Assembly: GCA_037039685.1 (NCBI GenBank)
Contig: JAWNGF010000013.1
Coordinates: forward strand, 331,001 to 395,000
From: Ceratobasidium sp. AG-K
Taxonomy: Eukaryota > Basidiomycota > Agaricomycetes > Cantharellales > Ceratobasidiaceae
Direction: 5' to 3'
Length of the DNA stretch: 64,000 nucleotides
Shown: positions 1 to 9,776 of the stretch, one piece after another
Layout: each line of letters begins with the position of its first letter
Numbering within the stretch: position 1 is the first letter of the stretch
Translations under genes and position numbers: made by a program
The notes under the pieces: generated by a model
What the model saw: only the letters and a program-made list of their open reading frames with translations
The model's database searches: none
What the model was told of the DNA's origin: nothing

Positions 1-633
1 GTCGTCAAGATTGCTAATCACAGTCCTACTGCTGGAGCTAGAACTTGAGGTGGGAATCCCAGGGACTTCTTGGCCTTCAGTTGCTGTTGGTTGCTGGGAA
101 TACCCTTGTGGTACATATGGCAGTGCTGGGTTAACTGGTGTTGCAGCCCAAGAGTTTATTGGGACCAGACCGGCATTGGTGATAGTTCCCGCAATCTGGG
201 GTACTTGAGGAGCATGGGAAATGTGCGGTGTCGGGGGGGGTCTGATAGGAATGAGGGATATCCCCCCGTGAGCTTCAGGTCGAGGGGAAAAAAACGGTCT
301 TCTGGGTCCCATTGGCCATAGTGGACGTGATGTGCCTGGAGTTGCGTTTGAGATAGGGATTCAAATTGTGACCGGTGTGGGGTTGTTGGTAATATCCCCT
401 GGTTCTCTAGTAACAATGGTGGGTTCTTCCTGTACGACTGAAATGTTCTCAGCATTGAATGTTCCAGGCATAGAGGCTTGGCTTTGTGGGCAAGACCTTG
501 CTGGTCCTCCAGCCCGTGCTTGTGCAATATCTTGCTCATTGAGGGAACTTGTAGGTCTTGAAGCCCTACTTGGTCCTCTCCTTGTTGAGAGTGGTGTTGC
601 GAGGCATGACCCCGCGTCCTCTTGTATGGACAT
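1..633 (-). pseudogene. gag fragment of the partial Gypsy copy
   Basis: Translation on the minus strand starts at an ATG at 633. The first 90 codons closely match the gag start of the complete element (shared stretches such as MSIQED, QARAGGPARSCPQ, REPGDITN). The frame then closes at 361. Homology to the Pro-rich part of gag continues to the window edge, in poor reading condition. Codon 23, which is a TGA stop in the complete element, is AGG (Arg) here, which supports an ancestral arginine at that site. Gag would form the particle shell. This copy is broken and incomplete. Confidence 0.75.
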
Positions 634-641
634 GATTGTGA

Positions 642-653
642 AGCTTGTTTTGT
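642..653 (-). promoter_or_regulatory. Primer-binding site, self-primer type
   Basis: Just inside the LTR the minus strand reads ACAAAACAAGCT. This is an exact reverse complement of the LTR tract at 817-828 (minus strand), close to the expected mRNA 5' end. The same arrangement occurs in the complete element. Confidence 0.6.
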
Positions 654-655
654 AA

Positions 656-1106
656 TGTTGTAAGCTACTTCTTGGTGGCTATGGAACAAGCCGCAAGGGA
701 GAGTGGACGGCACTAAGACCTAAGTGACCTCTTGAACCGCAACACACTTAAGTGTCTGTAGGCTCTAAAGGGTAGGGGTGGTTCTAAGTGTCACTCAAAG
801 GGGATGTTTTGACAAGACAAAACAAGCTGGGGTTACCAGGCTTGTTGGTCCTCTATATATATTCACAAAGTGGCTGAGTCATACAAGGCGCAGCCACACA
901 AGTCATACAAGACAGTCAGTCAGGAGTGTCCATGTGAGTCATGCTGTATTAAACAGACATGACTTGTACAAAGCACAGCCACGTTACACAATGTAACAGA
1001 ATAACCACAAGAAGGTGGCAACGCAGTGAAAAGGAATGTAACACAAAGAAGGAGACAGGCGGGCAAGACAACAGGCAAGTCTGATGGAGTGAGTTGGCTC
1101 ATGACA
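656..1106 (-). repeat. 5' LTR of the partial Gypsy copy
   Basis: The LTR begins TGTCATGAGCC at 1106 and ends in a CA-type terminus at 656 on the minus strand. It is homologous along its length to the 456-bp LTRs at 2543-2998 and 9316-9771. A TATATATA box is present on the minus strand near 854-862. About 30 bases downstream lies the 12-base tract (817-828) that is complementary to the primer-binding site at 642-653. Confidence 0.87.
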
Positions 1107-2537
1107 CATTGTAGATACAGCATTGATAGATTGAATAGAAGCAAGAGTATTGGGTTGCATATCAGTGGGAGAGCAAGCAGACTGTGAAGAAATTAATGGG
1201 GTGCTTTTGAGCTTGGTCTTTGGAGGAGTGGATGAATGCACTGCCTTTTGCTTGCTTTTCACCTCCTCTTTTATAGCTTTTGGTTGCCCATGTTGCTGAG
1301 TCTTTGGTTTGTCTTTTTCTCCCCCTGTTTCTGTGTTTTCTCCTTGTTGCTTTGCCATGCTGTCTTCTGGAACTTTCTCCTCCCCCTCAGCAGGTGGAGC
1401 AACTGACTCTTCCAATTGTAGGTCATTTGGTTTGCTTGTATGCTCCTGAATGACTTGCGGGAATGTAATATTGTGTGAATACAATATTTTGTTTGCTCCC
1501 TTCTTGCAGTATCACCAGCTTTTACCTTGGTGGCCTGAAATCCCAGTGAAGATTGCTGTGATTGCCTTAGGATCCAACTTTGAGTGATCTCTGCTCTGAT
1601 TCAGTACATAGCACTTAGTTCCCCATGGCCTTAAAGTGCTAACATTGGGTTTCCTGCCCCAAAATGCTTTGAAGGGCATTGGTTGAAATTGACTGTGCAC
1701 TTGGGTTGGCATGCAATTTTTCAGGTAACAGGCATAAGTGATTGCCTCATTCCATAGGAATAGAGGTGCCTGTGCTTCAATTAGCATAGCCCTGGCCTTC
1801 TTGGTAAGTGTTCTATTCAGTCTCTCAGTGATTCCGTTCTGCTGAGCTGACTATGGTGATGTAGTTTCTAAGATTGTCCCTTTTCTGTGTGTATGCATCC
1901 TCCAATTGTTGTTAACAAATTCTCCACCATTATCAAATCGGACTTTCTTGATTTTCTTGTCCAGTTGTGTATTTATCACTGATTTGAATGCCTTGTATTC
2001 ATCAAGGGTTTTGTCTTTGTGTCTAAGGAATCCCAAGTGTGTGAACTGGGTTGTGATGTCTGTAAAGGACGCATAATAACAATACCTGCCAATAGGATTA
2101 ACCTTGGCAGGGCCCCAGATGTTGGTAACTATTAGTTCACCAATGTCTTTCACTACTGTTTGCAATTCCTTTGGGAAAGGTGCTGTATGTGCTTTTGCTT
2201 GTATGCATGCTTTGCACTTGAAGTTGAGTCCTTTGGGACTTTCTGTCACTTCCATTCCACTAACGGCATTTGTTTTCTTTATTTGTTCAAGTGCTTGGGG
2301 TCCTATATGCCCCAGCATCTTGTGCCATTCATACTAGGTGCGTCCAGTATGCTTAAAAAGAGCGATTTTGGCGTTTATTTTTGACTTTTTGAGTTCCGAT
2401 GCATGGTCCATTTGGCATTGTATATACCAAAGGCTTCTGTTTGGTGCGTTAGTATTTTTTCTGCCTAATGCGATTGTCTCTCCATGTGCACTGATGATAC
2501 AGAGGTTGGTTCCTTTGATTTCGATTTTGTGGCCATT
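1107..2537 (-). pseudogene. Copia integrase and downstream linker
   Basis: This continues the polyprotein across the Gypsy insertion. It carries the zinc-binding GHIGPQAL...CKACIQAKAH segment (about 2200-2315). The catalytic core follows: VTNIWGP, where the first Asp of D,D-35-E is replaced by Asn (ACC-AAC); VRFDNGGEF, with the second Asp kept; and NGITERLNR, with the Glu kept. A TAG stop lies just before the NGITE segment near 1850. After FWNEAITYA-type sequence the frame runs on into a charged linker (about 1110-1480), which is cut at 1106 by the second Gypsy copy. Confidence 0.87.
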
Positions 2538-2542
2538 ATCAG
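2538..2542 (+). repeat. Target-site duplication, left (ATCAG)
   Basis: ATCAG directly precedes the 5' LTR and recurs directly after the 3' LTR. A 5-bp duplication is usual for Gypsy integrases. Confidence 0.92.
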
Positions 2543-2998
2543 TGTCATGAGCCATGCTCTCGCCATTGGACTTGTCTGCATCTCATCCTCCCTCGTTGTT
2601 TGTGTTTGCTCTTTTCCCTTGTTTTCCTGCCGCGTTGCCACCTTCTTGTGGTTATGTGTTACACTGTGTAACGCGGCTGTGCTTTGTACGAGTCATGTCT
2701 GTTCATACAGCATGACTCACATGGACACTCATGACTGGTTGACTGTTATGACTCATGTGGCTGCGCCTTGTATGACTTGGCCACTTTCTGAATATATATA
2801 GAGGACCAACAAGCCAGGTAACCCCAGCTTGTTTTGTCTCGTCAAAACATCCCCTTTGAGTGACACTTTGAACCACCCCTACCCTCAAGAGCCTACAGAC
2901 GCTTAAGTGTGTTGCGGTTCAAGAGGTCACTTAGGTCTTAGTGCCGTCCACTCTCCATTGCGGCTTGTCTCATAGCCACCAAGAAGAAGCTTACGACA
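2543..2998 (+). repeat. 5' LTR of the complete Gypsy element
   Basis: This LTR is 456 bp, TGTCATGAG...CTTACGACA. It differs from the 3' LTR at seven positions, six of which are C/T or G/A transitions at CpG sites. A TATATATA box lies at 2792-2800, and the predicted transcript start is near 2826. Confidence 0.95.
2792..2837 (+). promoter_or_regulatory. LTR core promoter and predicted self-primer
   Basis: A TATATATA box (2792-2800) is followed about 26-34 bases later by AGCTTGTTTTGT (2826-2837). That 12-mer is the exact reverse complement of the primer-binding site at 3001-3012. If transcription starts at about 2826, the RNA 5' end could fold back and prime reverse transcription, as established for Tf1. 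Confidence 0.6.
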
Positions 2999-3000
2999 TT

Positions 3001-3012
3001 ACAAAACAAGCT
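3001..3012 (+). promoter_or_regulatory. Primer-binding site, self-primer type
   Basis: ACAAAACAAGCT begins two bases after the 5' LTR. It is not followed by sequence matching a tRNA 3' end that I recognise, but it pairs over 12 of 12 bases with 2826-2837 in the same LTR. Confidence 0.65.
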
Positions 3013-3027
3013 TAACAACATACAAAC

Positions 3028-5025
3028 ATGTCTATTCAAGAAGATGGAGGATCACGTCCCTCATCCACTATATCAACAAGAAGAGGACCCAGTTGAGCCG
3101 CAAGGCCCACAGGATCACTAAACGAGCAAGATATGGCACAAGCCCAAGCCGGAGGACCTGCCCGATCATGTCCCCAAAGTCAAACATCAATGCCAGGAGC
3201 TTTCGGCATTGCCGACATGACAACGGTACAAGAAGAAGAACCCACTATCACGAATAGAGAACCAGGAGATCTTACAAATGACCCCACTCCAGCTGTAATT
3301 CGTATTTCGACTGGAAGTCCAGGGCCATCGCGTCCCTTGTGGCCACTAGGGCCTAGGAGACAGTACTTTTCTCCCCAACCCAAAGCTCATGGGGGCATGT
3401 CGCTCGCCCCCATTAGACCTCCCCCTACACCACACATTCCCAATGTTCCTACAGTCCCTCAAATTGGAGGAACCATCACCAACGCAGGACCAATTCCAAT
3501 GGCTTCCCAGCCAGTCACACCAGCGATTGCAGCACCACCATATGTTCCACAGGGTTACTCCGAACAATCGGCTCCGGTACAACAAAACGCCGGTGATCCA
3601 GGAAGCTCAAGTTCAAGTTCCAGCTCCAGCAGGAGGACCGTAATCAGTAATCTAGATGATCTGGACGATCTTCTAGAAGGAAGACACAACGCTGTCCTTA
3701 GGGTCATAGACGGAATGAGGATCATTATTGATCGAAGGCTTGGCGGCCTAGAACAAGCCACACAAGTCCTGGCAAACAACCAGCAAATCTTTAACGACTC
3801 CATCAACACCCTACAAGGCACCTTGACGGACATTCTGAACGCGGCTAGAAATAGCGAACATAATTCTTTTCTAGTCGGCCAAGACGTAACTTGCCTTTGA
3901 AATGAGGTTACCAACACTCAAGGACTCGTGAACAATGTGCGCGAAGAACTCAACACTACCAGACAAGGGCAACTCAAATGGAACGAGGCAGTAACACAAG
4001 GACTAGAAACCTTACGACAGGAAGGAACTTCCTTCACTGCCAAAATCACTGAAGTTCAGGAAACCATCAACAATATGCGAGAAGAAATGGACGAAGCATC
4101 CCTGCACGGGATCCCGTCTAGACGATCAAATTCTCCACCACATCCAGACACGGAATCTACCAGGATCAACGAATTAGAACTAAGAATCCAATGACTGATC
4201 GAGAACCCAAACGGCGGTAGTGGACCGCGTCGTCCCAAGGTTACTCGTCCGGAAGCCTTTGACGGAAAGAAAGGAGAAGGCGCTGAAATGTTCATTACGC
4301 AAATGGAGAGCTACTTTGTACGTCTGGGCGATCAATACACTTCCGACAAAGAAAGGATCCGCAAAGCCCTAGCAAACTTCAAATCCGAGAACAAAGCCAC
4401 CACCCACTGGGCGCAAGTACTCTTACAATCGCTTAACCAAGGAGGAAATAACCAAAATCTCGCCTCATGGGAGAGTTTCAAAGCACACTTCATGGAACAG
4501 TTCAGTGACCCTAACAAAAAAGCTAAAGCCGAATCGGACATCCAAAGATGCAAACAGACCAACTCGGTAGCAAACTATGCTTTGGAATTCTGATACCTTC
4601 TGGTAGACGTAAACTGGGGACAGGAAGCTCTGATCAACCAATTCAAGGAAGGGTTGAAGCCTGAAGTCAAAACCGAACTAGCTCGTTTTGAACTAACCCT
4701 GATCAACAAAGATGGGACAGAACAAGAACTATCCCTTGACCGATGGATATCAATCGCAATCTCTATTGATCAAAAACTACAAGCAATCAAGAACACGACG
4801 GGGAAGAAGACAGTAACAGCATCCTCTAGCTCCACAAAAAGACTTCCAGATGAGGTTTACAAGGCTAGGATTTCCTCGAAACGCTGCCTGAAATGCGGAT
4901 CAGACAAACACATGCTTGCCAAATGCCCGGAGAAGGAATGGAAAAAGGAGGAACCTAACCTCAAAGGAAGGGAAGGAAAAATAGAAGTGGAATCCGAGTC
5001 GGGAAAAGGCAAGGTCTCCCTCTAA
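3028..5025 (+). pseudogene. Gypsy gag (particle protein), interrupted by four TGA stops
   Basis: The reading starts at the ATG at 3028 (MSIQEDGG) and stays in one frame to TAA at 5023-5025, broken only by TGA at 3094, 3898, 4192 and 4591. The first part is Pro/Ser rich. Around 3650-4190 it is predicted helical and charged. A retrotransposon-gag core follows at about 4230-4700 (segments such as FDGKKGEGAEMFITQ and SWESFKAHFMEQF). It ends with a zinc knuckle, CLKCGSDKHMLAKC, at about 4884-4925. The intact length would be about 665 residues. Homology to the second copy supports the N-terminus. Confidence 0.88.
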
Positions 5026-8000
5026 CCGTGTGTGGAGAGACCAACAAACCAGTAATGGAAACAATGTACCTTAGAGCTACCAGCAAATCAACAATTGTCT
5101 ACACGATTATTACTGGAATCACGGAACCTATTGCTACTCTCATTGACTCGGGAGCATCAAGGAACTTCATCGACATCACTTGGGCACGAAGAAACAATGT
5201 GGCTCTAATTGAAGTGCCAACACCTAGGAAAATAATTGGAATCCAAGGGAAGGAACTGTCACATCAAATCCGATTCAAAGCAAATCCGGAATTTGAGTTA
5301 CATGGGAAAAACTTCAAGCAAAACTTTTTCGCCATGCCTACTGGAGATACACACTTGATTCTGGGGCTAGAATGGCTAGAGGAAGCCAATCCAATAATCG
5401 ATTGGCTATCAAAAGAAATTTCCTGGCGACCAGACAACATCCTTGGAAAAGCAGCGGAAATCGAAGACATACCCGAAGAATTCAAAGATTATGCAGAAGT
5501 CTTTAGCAAGGAAAAATTTAAACGGATACCGGACCATCGTCCATACGACTGTTGCATGGATCTGGTGGAAGGAGCAGAACTCCCTAAACCGGCTAGGCCA
5601 ATCCCACTCTCACCAGCAGAATCCATTGCCCTCAGAAAGTACCTAGATGAGGAATTAGCGGCAGGCAAAATCCGACCAAGCAAATCACCAGTAGCTGCAG
5701 CAACCTTCTTTGTCAAAAAGGGAATAGATCCAAAGAACCCGGAAAAACCTCCAGAACTCAGGTTGGTTCAACACTTCGGCCCGATCAATGAAATAACAAA
5801 GGACGACCGCTTCCCTATGCCACTAATGGAAGATCTCCTTGACAAGATCAAGGACGCAAAAATCTTTTCGAAAATAGACTTGCGTATGGGGTTCAACAAC
5901 ATCCAAGTCAAAGAAGGAGACGAATGGAAAACAGCATTCTGAACCAAGGAAGGCCTCTTCGAATATATTGTCATGCCCTTTGGATTGAAAAACACGCCGG
6001 CAACATTCCAACGATACATGAATCATATTTTCCACGACCTGATTGACATCTGTGTCATTGTTTACATTGATGACATATTAATTTTCTCCAAAGACCGAAA
6101 CCAGCATGTGGAGGACGTCCGAAAGGTACTCAAAATCCTGTTAGACAACAACCTCTTTGCAAAACTCCCAAAATGCGAATTCTTTGTCAAGAAACTTGTC
6201 TACACAGGAATAAACATCAGCGAGGAAGGAATATCAATGCAAGAGGAAAAGGTCAAAGCAATCAGAGAATGGAAGGAGCCAAGGACAGTCAAACAGGTCC
6301 AAGCCTTCCTAGGATTTGCAAACTTTTACAGGCAATTTGTACCAAACTTTAGCAGCCTGGCGAAGCCCTTAACCGTTCTAACAAGGAAGGATCAGAAATG
6401 GAAATGGGAGGCAGAACAACAGGAGGCTTTTGATAACCTGAAAAAGGAAATATGCAAGGAACCACTACTGCGACATCCAGATCCAACGAAACCTTACATT
6501 TTGGAAACCGATGCAAGCGGCGTTGCTATGGGATCGATACTCTCTCAGAGACAAGACGACGGTTACTTACACCCCATCGCCTTCCTATCAAAATCCTTCA
6601 ACGCTGCACAAATGAACTATGACGTTCACGACAAGGAATTAATGGCAATTGTGGAATCACTAAAACACTGGCGATTGCATCTAGAAGGAACAAGAGAACC
6701 AATAACAATCTACACCAATCACCGTAACCTGCAATATTGGAGGAAGGCAACTACGTTTAACCGACGTCACGCTTGATGGCATCAAATCCTGGCTTCCTAC
6801 AAATTTGAAATAGTTTACCGCCCGGGAAACATGTCAACAAAGCCAGACCTACTGTCCAGAAGAGCGGATCATAGCGAAATACCAACAGCAGAGCAAATTA
6901 TGATCAAGGAGGAACAGTTCAAAGGATTTGCCGGAGAAATTAAGTCAGACATCATTGCGGACATTAGGGAAGCACAAACCAAAGATGAGAGCATCAGGAA
7001 GATCATAGAATTGTGCAAAGAGAAGGAGACCCTACCCAAATCAGTGCAACAAGGAATTAGGAACTACAACTTTGAGGAAGACCTGCTCTGGATAGATGGA
7101 AGAATCTACGTGCCAGAAGACAAAGATACTAGGCTAAAAATCCTCAGATTACACCACGATTCACCAATAGCATGGCACCAGGGTCAAGCCTGAACGCTGG
7201 AGCTAATCTCAAGAAAGTACTACTGGCCTGGACTCAAGGCAACAGTAAACAAATATGTTGACTCTTGTGAGCAATGCCAAAGGGCGAAAGGAACAAAAAG
7301 CCAAGTACCACTGAAAGCACTCAAGATCCCGAACAGTCCATGGGAGGATATTGCATACAATTTCATCATAAAACTGCTGAAATCACAAGGCAATGATAGC
7401 ATTCTAGTGGTGGTGGATCAGTTCTCTTGCATGGCACACTTCATAGCCTGCAAAGAATCAACAACTGCAGATCAACTTGCCGATCTTTTCTTGAAGAACA
7501 TTTGGAGATTACACGGCTTCCCACGAAGTACAGTTTCGGACAGAGTAACAACTTTCAACAGCAAGTTCCTGAAGGCCCTCTACCAAAAAATCGGAACAAC
7601 ACTGACATTCAGCATGGCATATCATCCACAAACAGACGGAATAACGGAACAAATAAACCAGTGGATAGAAGCATGGCTTCGCACATTTGTTAACTACAGG
7701 CAAGACAACTGGGTCAAACTGCTCCCTATTGCAGAATTCTGCTACAACAACCAGCAACATGGGATCACAGGAAAAACCCCATTCGAGATTGTCAACGGCA
7801 GAGAACCACTATGGAATGTTCTAAGAGAAGCTACTACGATTCCTGAAGCAAATAAGAAAGCAAACAACTGGCAGGAAGTGTGGGACGAAGCAAAAGCAGC
7901 TATGGAATGGCACAGGAGAAAGGACACAGTGGAACATCAACCAAAATACAAAGAGGACGACCTTGTCTGGCTTTATGGACAAAACATAAAGACAAACCGT

Positions 8001-8591
8001 CCCAACAAGAAACTTGACAACAAGAAACACGGTCCCTTCAAGATCAAGAAAATCATATCAAGCCACGCCTACGAATTGGAGCTTCCAAAAACTATGAGAA
8101 TACACCCTGTGTTCCACAGCGATCTTCTTAGTCCATACAAAAAGGACAAGAACTTTCACAGAAACCAACCCTGACCACCGCCGATCACAACAGAAGAAGG
8201 AGAGGAAGAATACGAAGTGGAGAAAATCGTGGACTGGAAGGAAACAAAGGACGGGTTGTTCTACAGGGTTAGATGGAAGGGTTATGATGAAAAAGAAGAC
8301 ACGGAACAACGGGCAGAGGATTTCGGTCACCTCGGAGTAATAATGAGGAAGTTCTTGAAGGATTTCCCAAACGCCCCAACACCGTCAAACTACAATACGA
8401 GAAGTATTAAAGGGAGGGCGGAACGGAACGACAACACAACTTGCAGAACTTGCTCACATTCCAACTCGCTCTACACACTCAACGCACTAAACCTTTTTTG
8501 CACATTATGCCCGCCGTCACCTGTGCCACTATTGCCACAACCTTGTCTGCGTTCTCGACGGGCCAGCCTTCCAGACGGCCCGCATCCTTGA
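5001..8591 (+). pseudogene. Gypsy pol: protease, reverse transcriptase, RNase H, integrase, chromodomain
   Basis: Pol lies in the -1 frame relative to gag and overlaps its end. Domains in order: aspartic protease with LIDSGASRNF (about 5140); reverse transcriptase with FSKIDLRMGFNNI, VMPFGLKNTPATFQ and the YIDD box (6063-6075); RNase H with LETDASGVAMG (about 6500) and HDKELMA; integrase with an HHCC finger (about 7150-7280, CEQC) and a core where SDRVTTF and NQWIEAWL are recognisable; and a chromodomain (about 8205-8370, YRVRWKGYDE). TGA stops at 5940, 6774, 7191 and 8172 sit where the family has Arg in at least the first three. The first integrase Asp is Asn (IAYNFI, TAC-AAT). All of this makes it inactive. 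Whether the gag-pol frame change is programmed or a lesion is not decidable from one copy. Confidence 0.93.
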
Positions 8592-9270
8592 CTCGGGAGC
8601 AGCCCTCTACGTCTTCAAAAGGTCCCAGCAGAGTCCAGGGCGGCTCCAGTTCCGTGCCTCCAATGACATCCTGCACTCCGACCTGGGAGAGTTTGAATGG
8701 GTTGGCAAAAAATGGCCAACACGCATGCAACTCCAGCGAAAGGACATCTACGTATGCCGAGGATGTGCGGCCTTCCAAGTGTCCAAAGTCGTCCTGCTAT
8801 CCATGCACAAGCTCGGGGTGGTCGAATGGGGACAAGAGGGAGCCTACAGCAGCGAATGGGTTCCAGGATACGAAGGCCGCCCTCCTACTCTGAGGCCTCG
8901 ATGGAGTGACGCATGGGACAAGAATTTCGAAGCAGACTTGGCGGATTGGAGGATGGAACGGGGACGATACCAGAGGGAGAAGTTTGAATGGAAGCCGTTC
9001 TGGTGGCAGGAGAAGGAAGCGGACTTGTCGCAATGGAAGGAGGTCGAGCCAGACGTACGACAATGGGACAAGGACCATGTGGAGAAGCAGGAGAGGGTCA
9101 TGGACTGGTCCAAGGCGGACTGGACAGACGAGAAGACCTGGGAGAAGTGGGAGGAGTACAGTGATGAACCAGGTAACACTGTGTTCAACCCCATCGACCT
9201 CACAGAGGAAAAGGAGGACAAGCTCGACTCCCTGGTCAAAAAGGTCAACAAGGACTGCTGGGTGCAGTAG
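8491..9270 (+). CDS. Third ORF of the Gypsy element, tryptophan-rich, function unknown
   Basis: One frame is open from 8491 to TAG at 9268-9270, between the chromodomain and the polypurine tract. The first in-frame ATG is at 8725, but clear protein-like sequence begins earlier (HLCHYCHNLVC). An ATG at 8507 is one base out of frame, so the true start may have been lost by a 1-base deletion. Two CxxC pairs (CHYC near 8524, CRGC near 8754) could bind zinc. The C-terminal half is highly charged and repeats W at short intervals (ADWRMER, FEWKPFWW, SQWKE, RQWDK, MDWSK, KTWEKW): 15 Trp in the 181 codons after 8725. I recognise no family. The position is that of an env or accessory gene, but there is no signal peptide or membrane segment. 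Confidence 0.65.
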   Translation, partial: TFFAHYARRHLCHYCHNLVCVLDGPAFQTARILDSGAALYVFKRSQQSPGRLQFRASNDILHSDLGEFEWVGKKWPTRMQLQRKDIYVCRGCAAFQVSKVVLLSMHKLGVVEWGQEGAYSSEWVPGYEGRPPTLRPRWSDAWDKNFEADLADWRMERGRYQREKFEWKPFWWQEKEADLSQWKEVEPDVRQWDKDHVEKQERVMDWSKADWTDEKTWEKWEEYSDEPGNTVFNPIDLTEEKEDKLDSLVKKVNKDCWVQ

Positions 9271-9302
9271 ATTGGCCCTTTTGGTTTCCCCTCAAGGACC
9301 TT

Positions 9303-9312
9303 AAGGGGGGAG
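9303..9312 (+). promoter_or_regulatory. Polypurine tract
   Basis: AAGGGGGGAG lies three bases before the 3' LTR, the usual place for the plus-strand primer of reverse transcription. Confidence 0.75.
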
Positions 9313-9315
9313 TAA

Positions 9316-9771
9316 TGTCGTGAGCCATGCTCTCGCCATTGGACTCGTCTGCATCTCATCCTCCCTCATTGTTTGTGTTTGCTCTTTTCCCTTGTTTTCC
9401 TGCCGCATTGCCACCTTCTTGTGGTTATGTGTTACACTGTGTAACGCGGCTGTGCTTTGTACGAGTCATGTCTGTTCATACAGCATGACTCACATGGACA
9501 CTCATGACTGGTTGACTGTTATGACTCGTGTGGCTGCGCCTTGTATGACTTGGCCACTTTCTGAATATATATAGAGGACCAACAAGCCTGGTAACCCCAG
9601 CTTGTTTTGTCTCGTCAAAACATCCCCTTTGAGTGACACTTTGAACCACCCCTACCCTCAAGAGCCTACAGACGCTTAAGTGTGTTGCGGTTCAAGAGGT
9701 CACTTAGGTCTTAGTGCCGTCCACTCTCCATCGCGGCTTGTCTCATAGCCACCAAGAAGAAGCTTACGACA
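9316..9771 (+). repeat. 3' LTR of the complete Gypsy element
   Basis: This LTR is 456 bp, TGTCGTGAG...CTTACGACA, equal in length to the 5' LTR, with seven substitutions and no indels. It is preceded by a purine-rich tract and followed by the ATCAG duplication. Confidence 0.95.
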
Positions 9772-9776
9772 ATCAG
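9772..9776 (+). repeat. Target-site duplication, right (ATCAG)
   Basis: This is the second copy of the ATCAG duplication. Removing one copy together with the element rejoins the Copia reading frame between the VNLISLSKVTD segment and the NGHKIEIKG segment. Confidence 0.92.

Larger units (their letters stand above)
1..1106 (-). mobile_element. Gypsy-class chromovirus, second copy (partial, cut by window edge)
   Basis: The minus strand from 1106 downwards reads LTR, untranslated leader with primer-binding site, then the start of gag. It is the same family as the complete plus-strand element at 2543-9771, but it is clearly diverged from it (451-bp against 456-bp LTR, many substitutions). Its right-hand boundary at 1106/1107 falls inside Copia coding sequence, so it is a separate insertion into that Copia element. 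The rest of the element lies to the left of the window, so its target duplication cannot be checked. Confidence 0.88.
2543..9771 (+). mobile_element. Full-length Gypsy-class chromovirus with third ORF
   Basis: This 7,229-bp element has 456-bp LTRs at both ends and a 5-bp target duplication ATCAG (2538-2542 and 9772-9776). The internal order is primer-binding site, gag, protease, reverse transcriptase, RNase H, integrase, chromodomain, an extra tryptophan-rich ORF, polypurine tract. Integrase after RNase H and the C-terminal chromodomain place it among Ty3/Gypsy chromoviruses (Tf1/sushi-like). It sits inside, and antisense to, the Copia element. Eight in-frame TGA codons and a changed integrase Asp make it non-autonomous. 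Confidence 0.95.

Noticed and set aside
2484..2801. Open frame of 105 codons inside the Gypsy LTR (also 9320-9574)
   Set aside because: It lies wholly in LTR sequence, spans the promoter, has no motif, and is duplicated only because the LTRs are.
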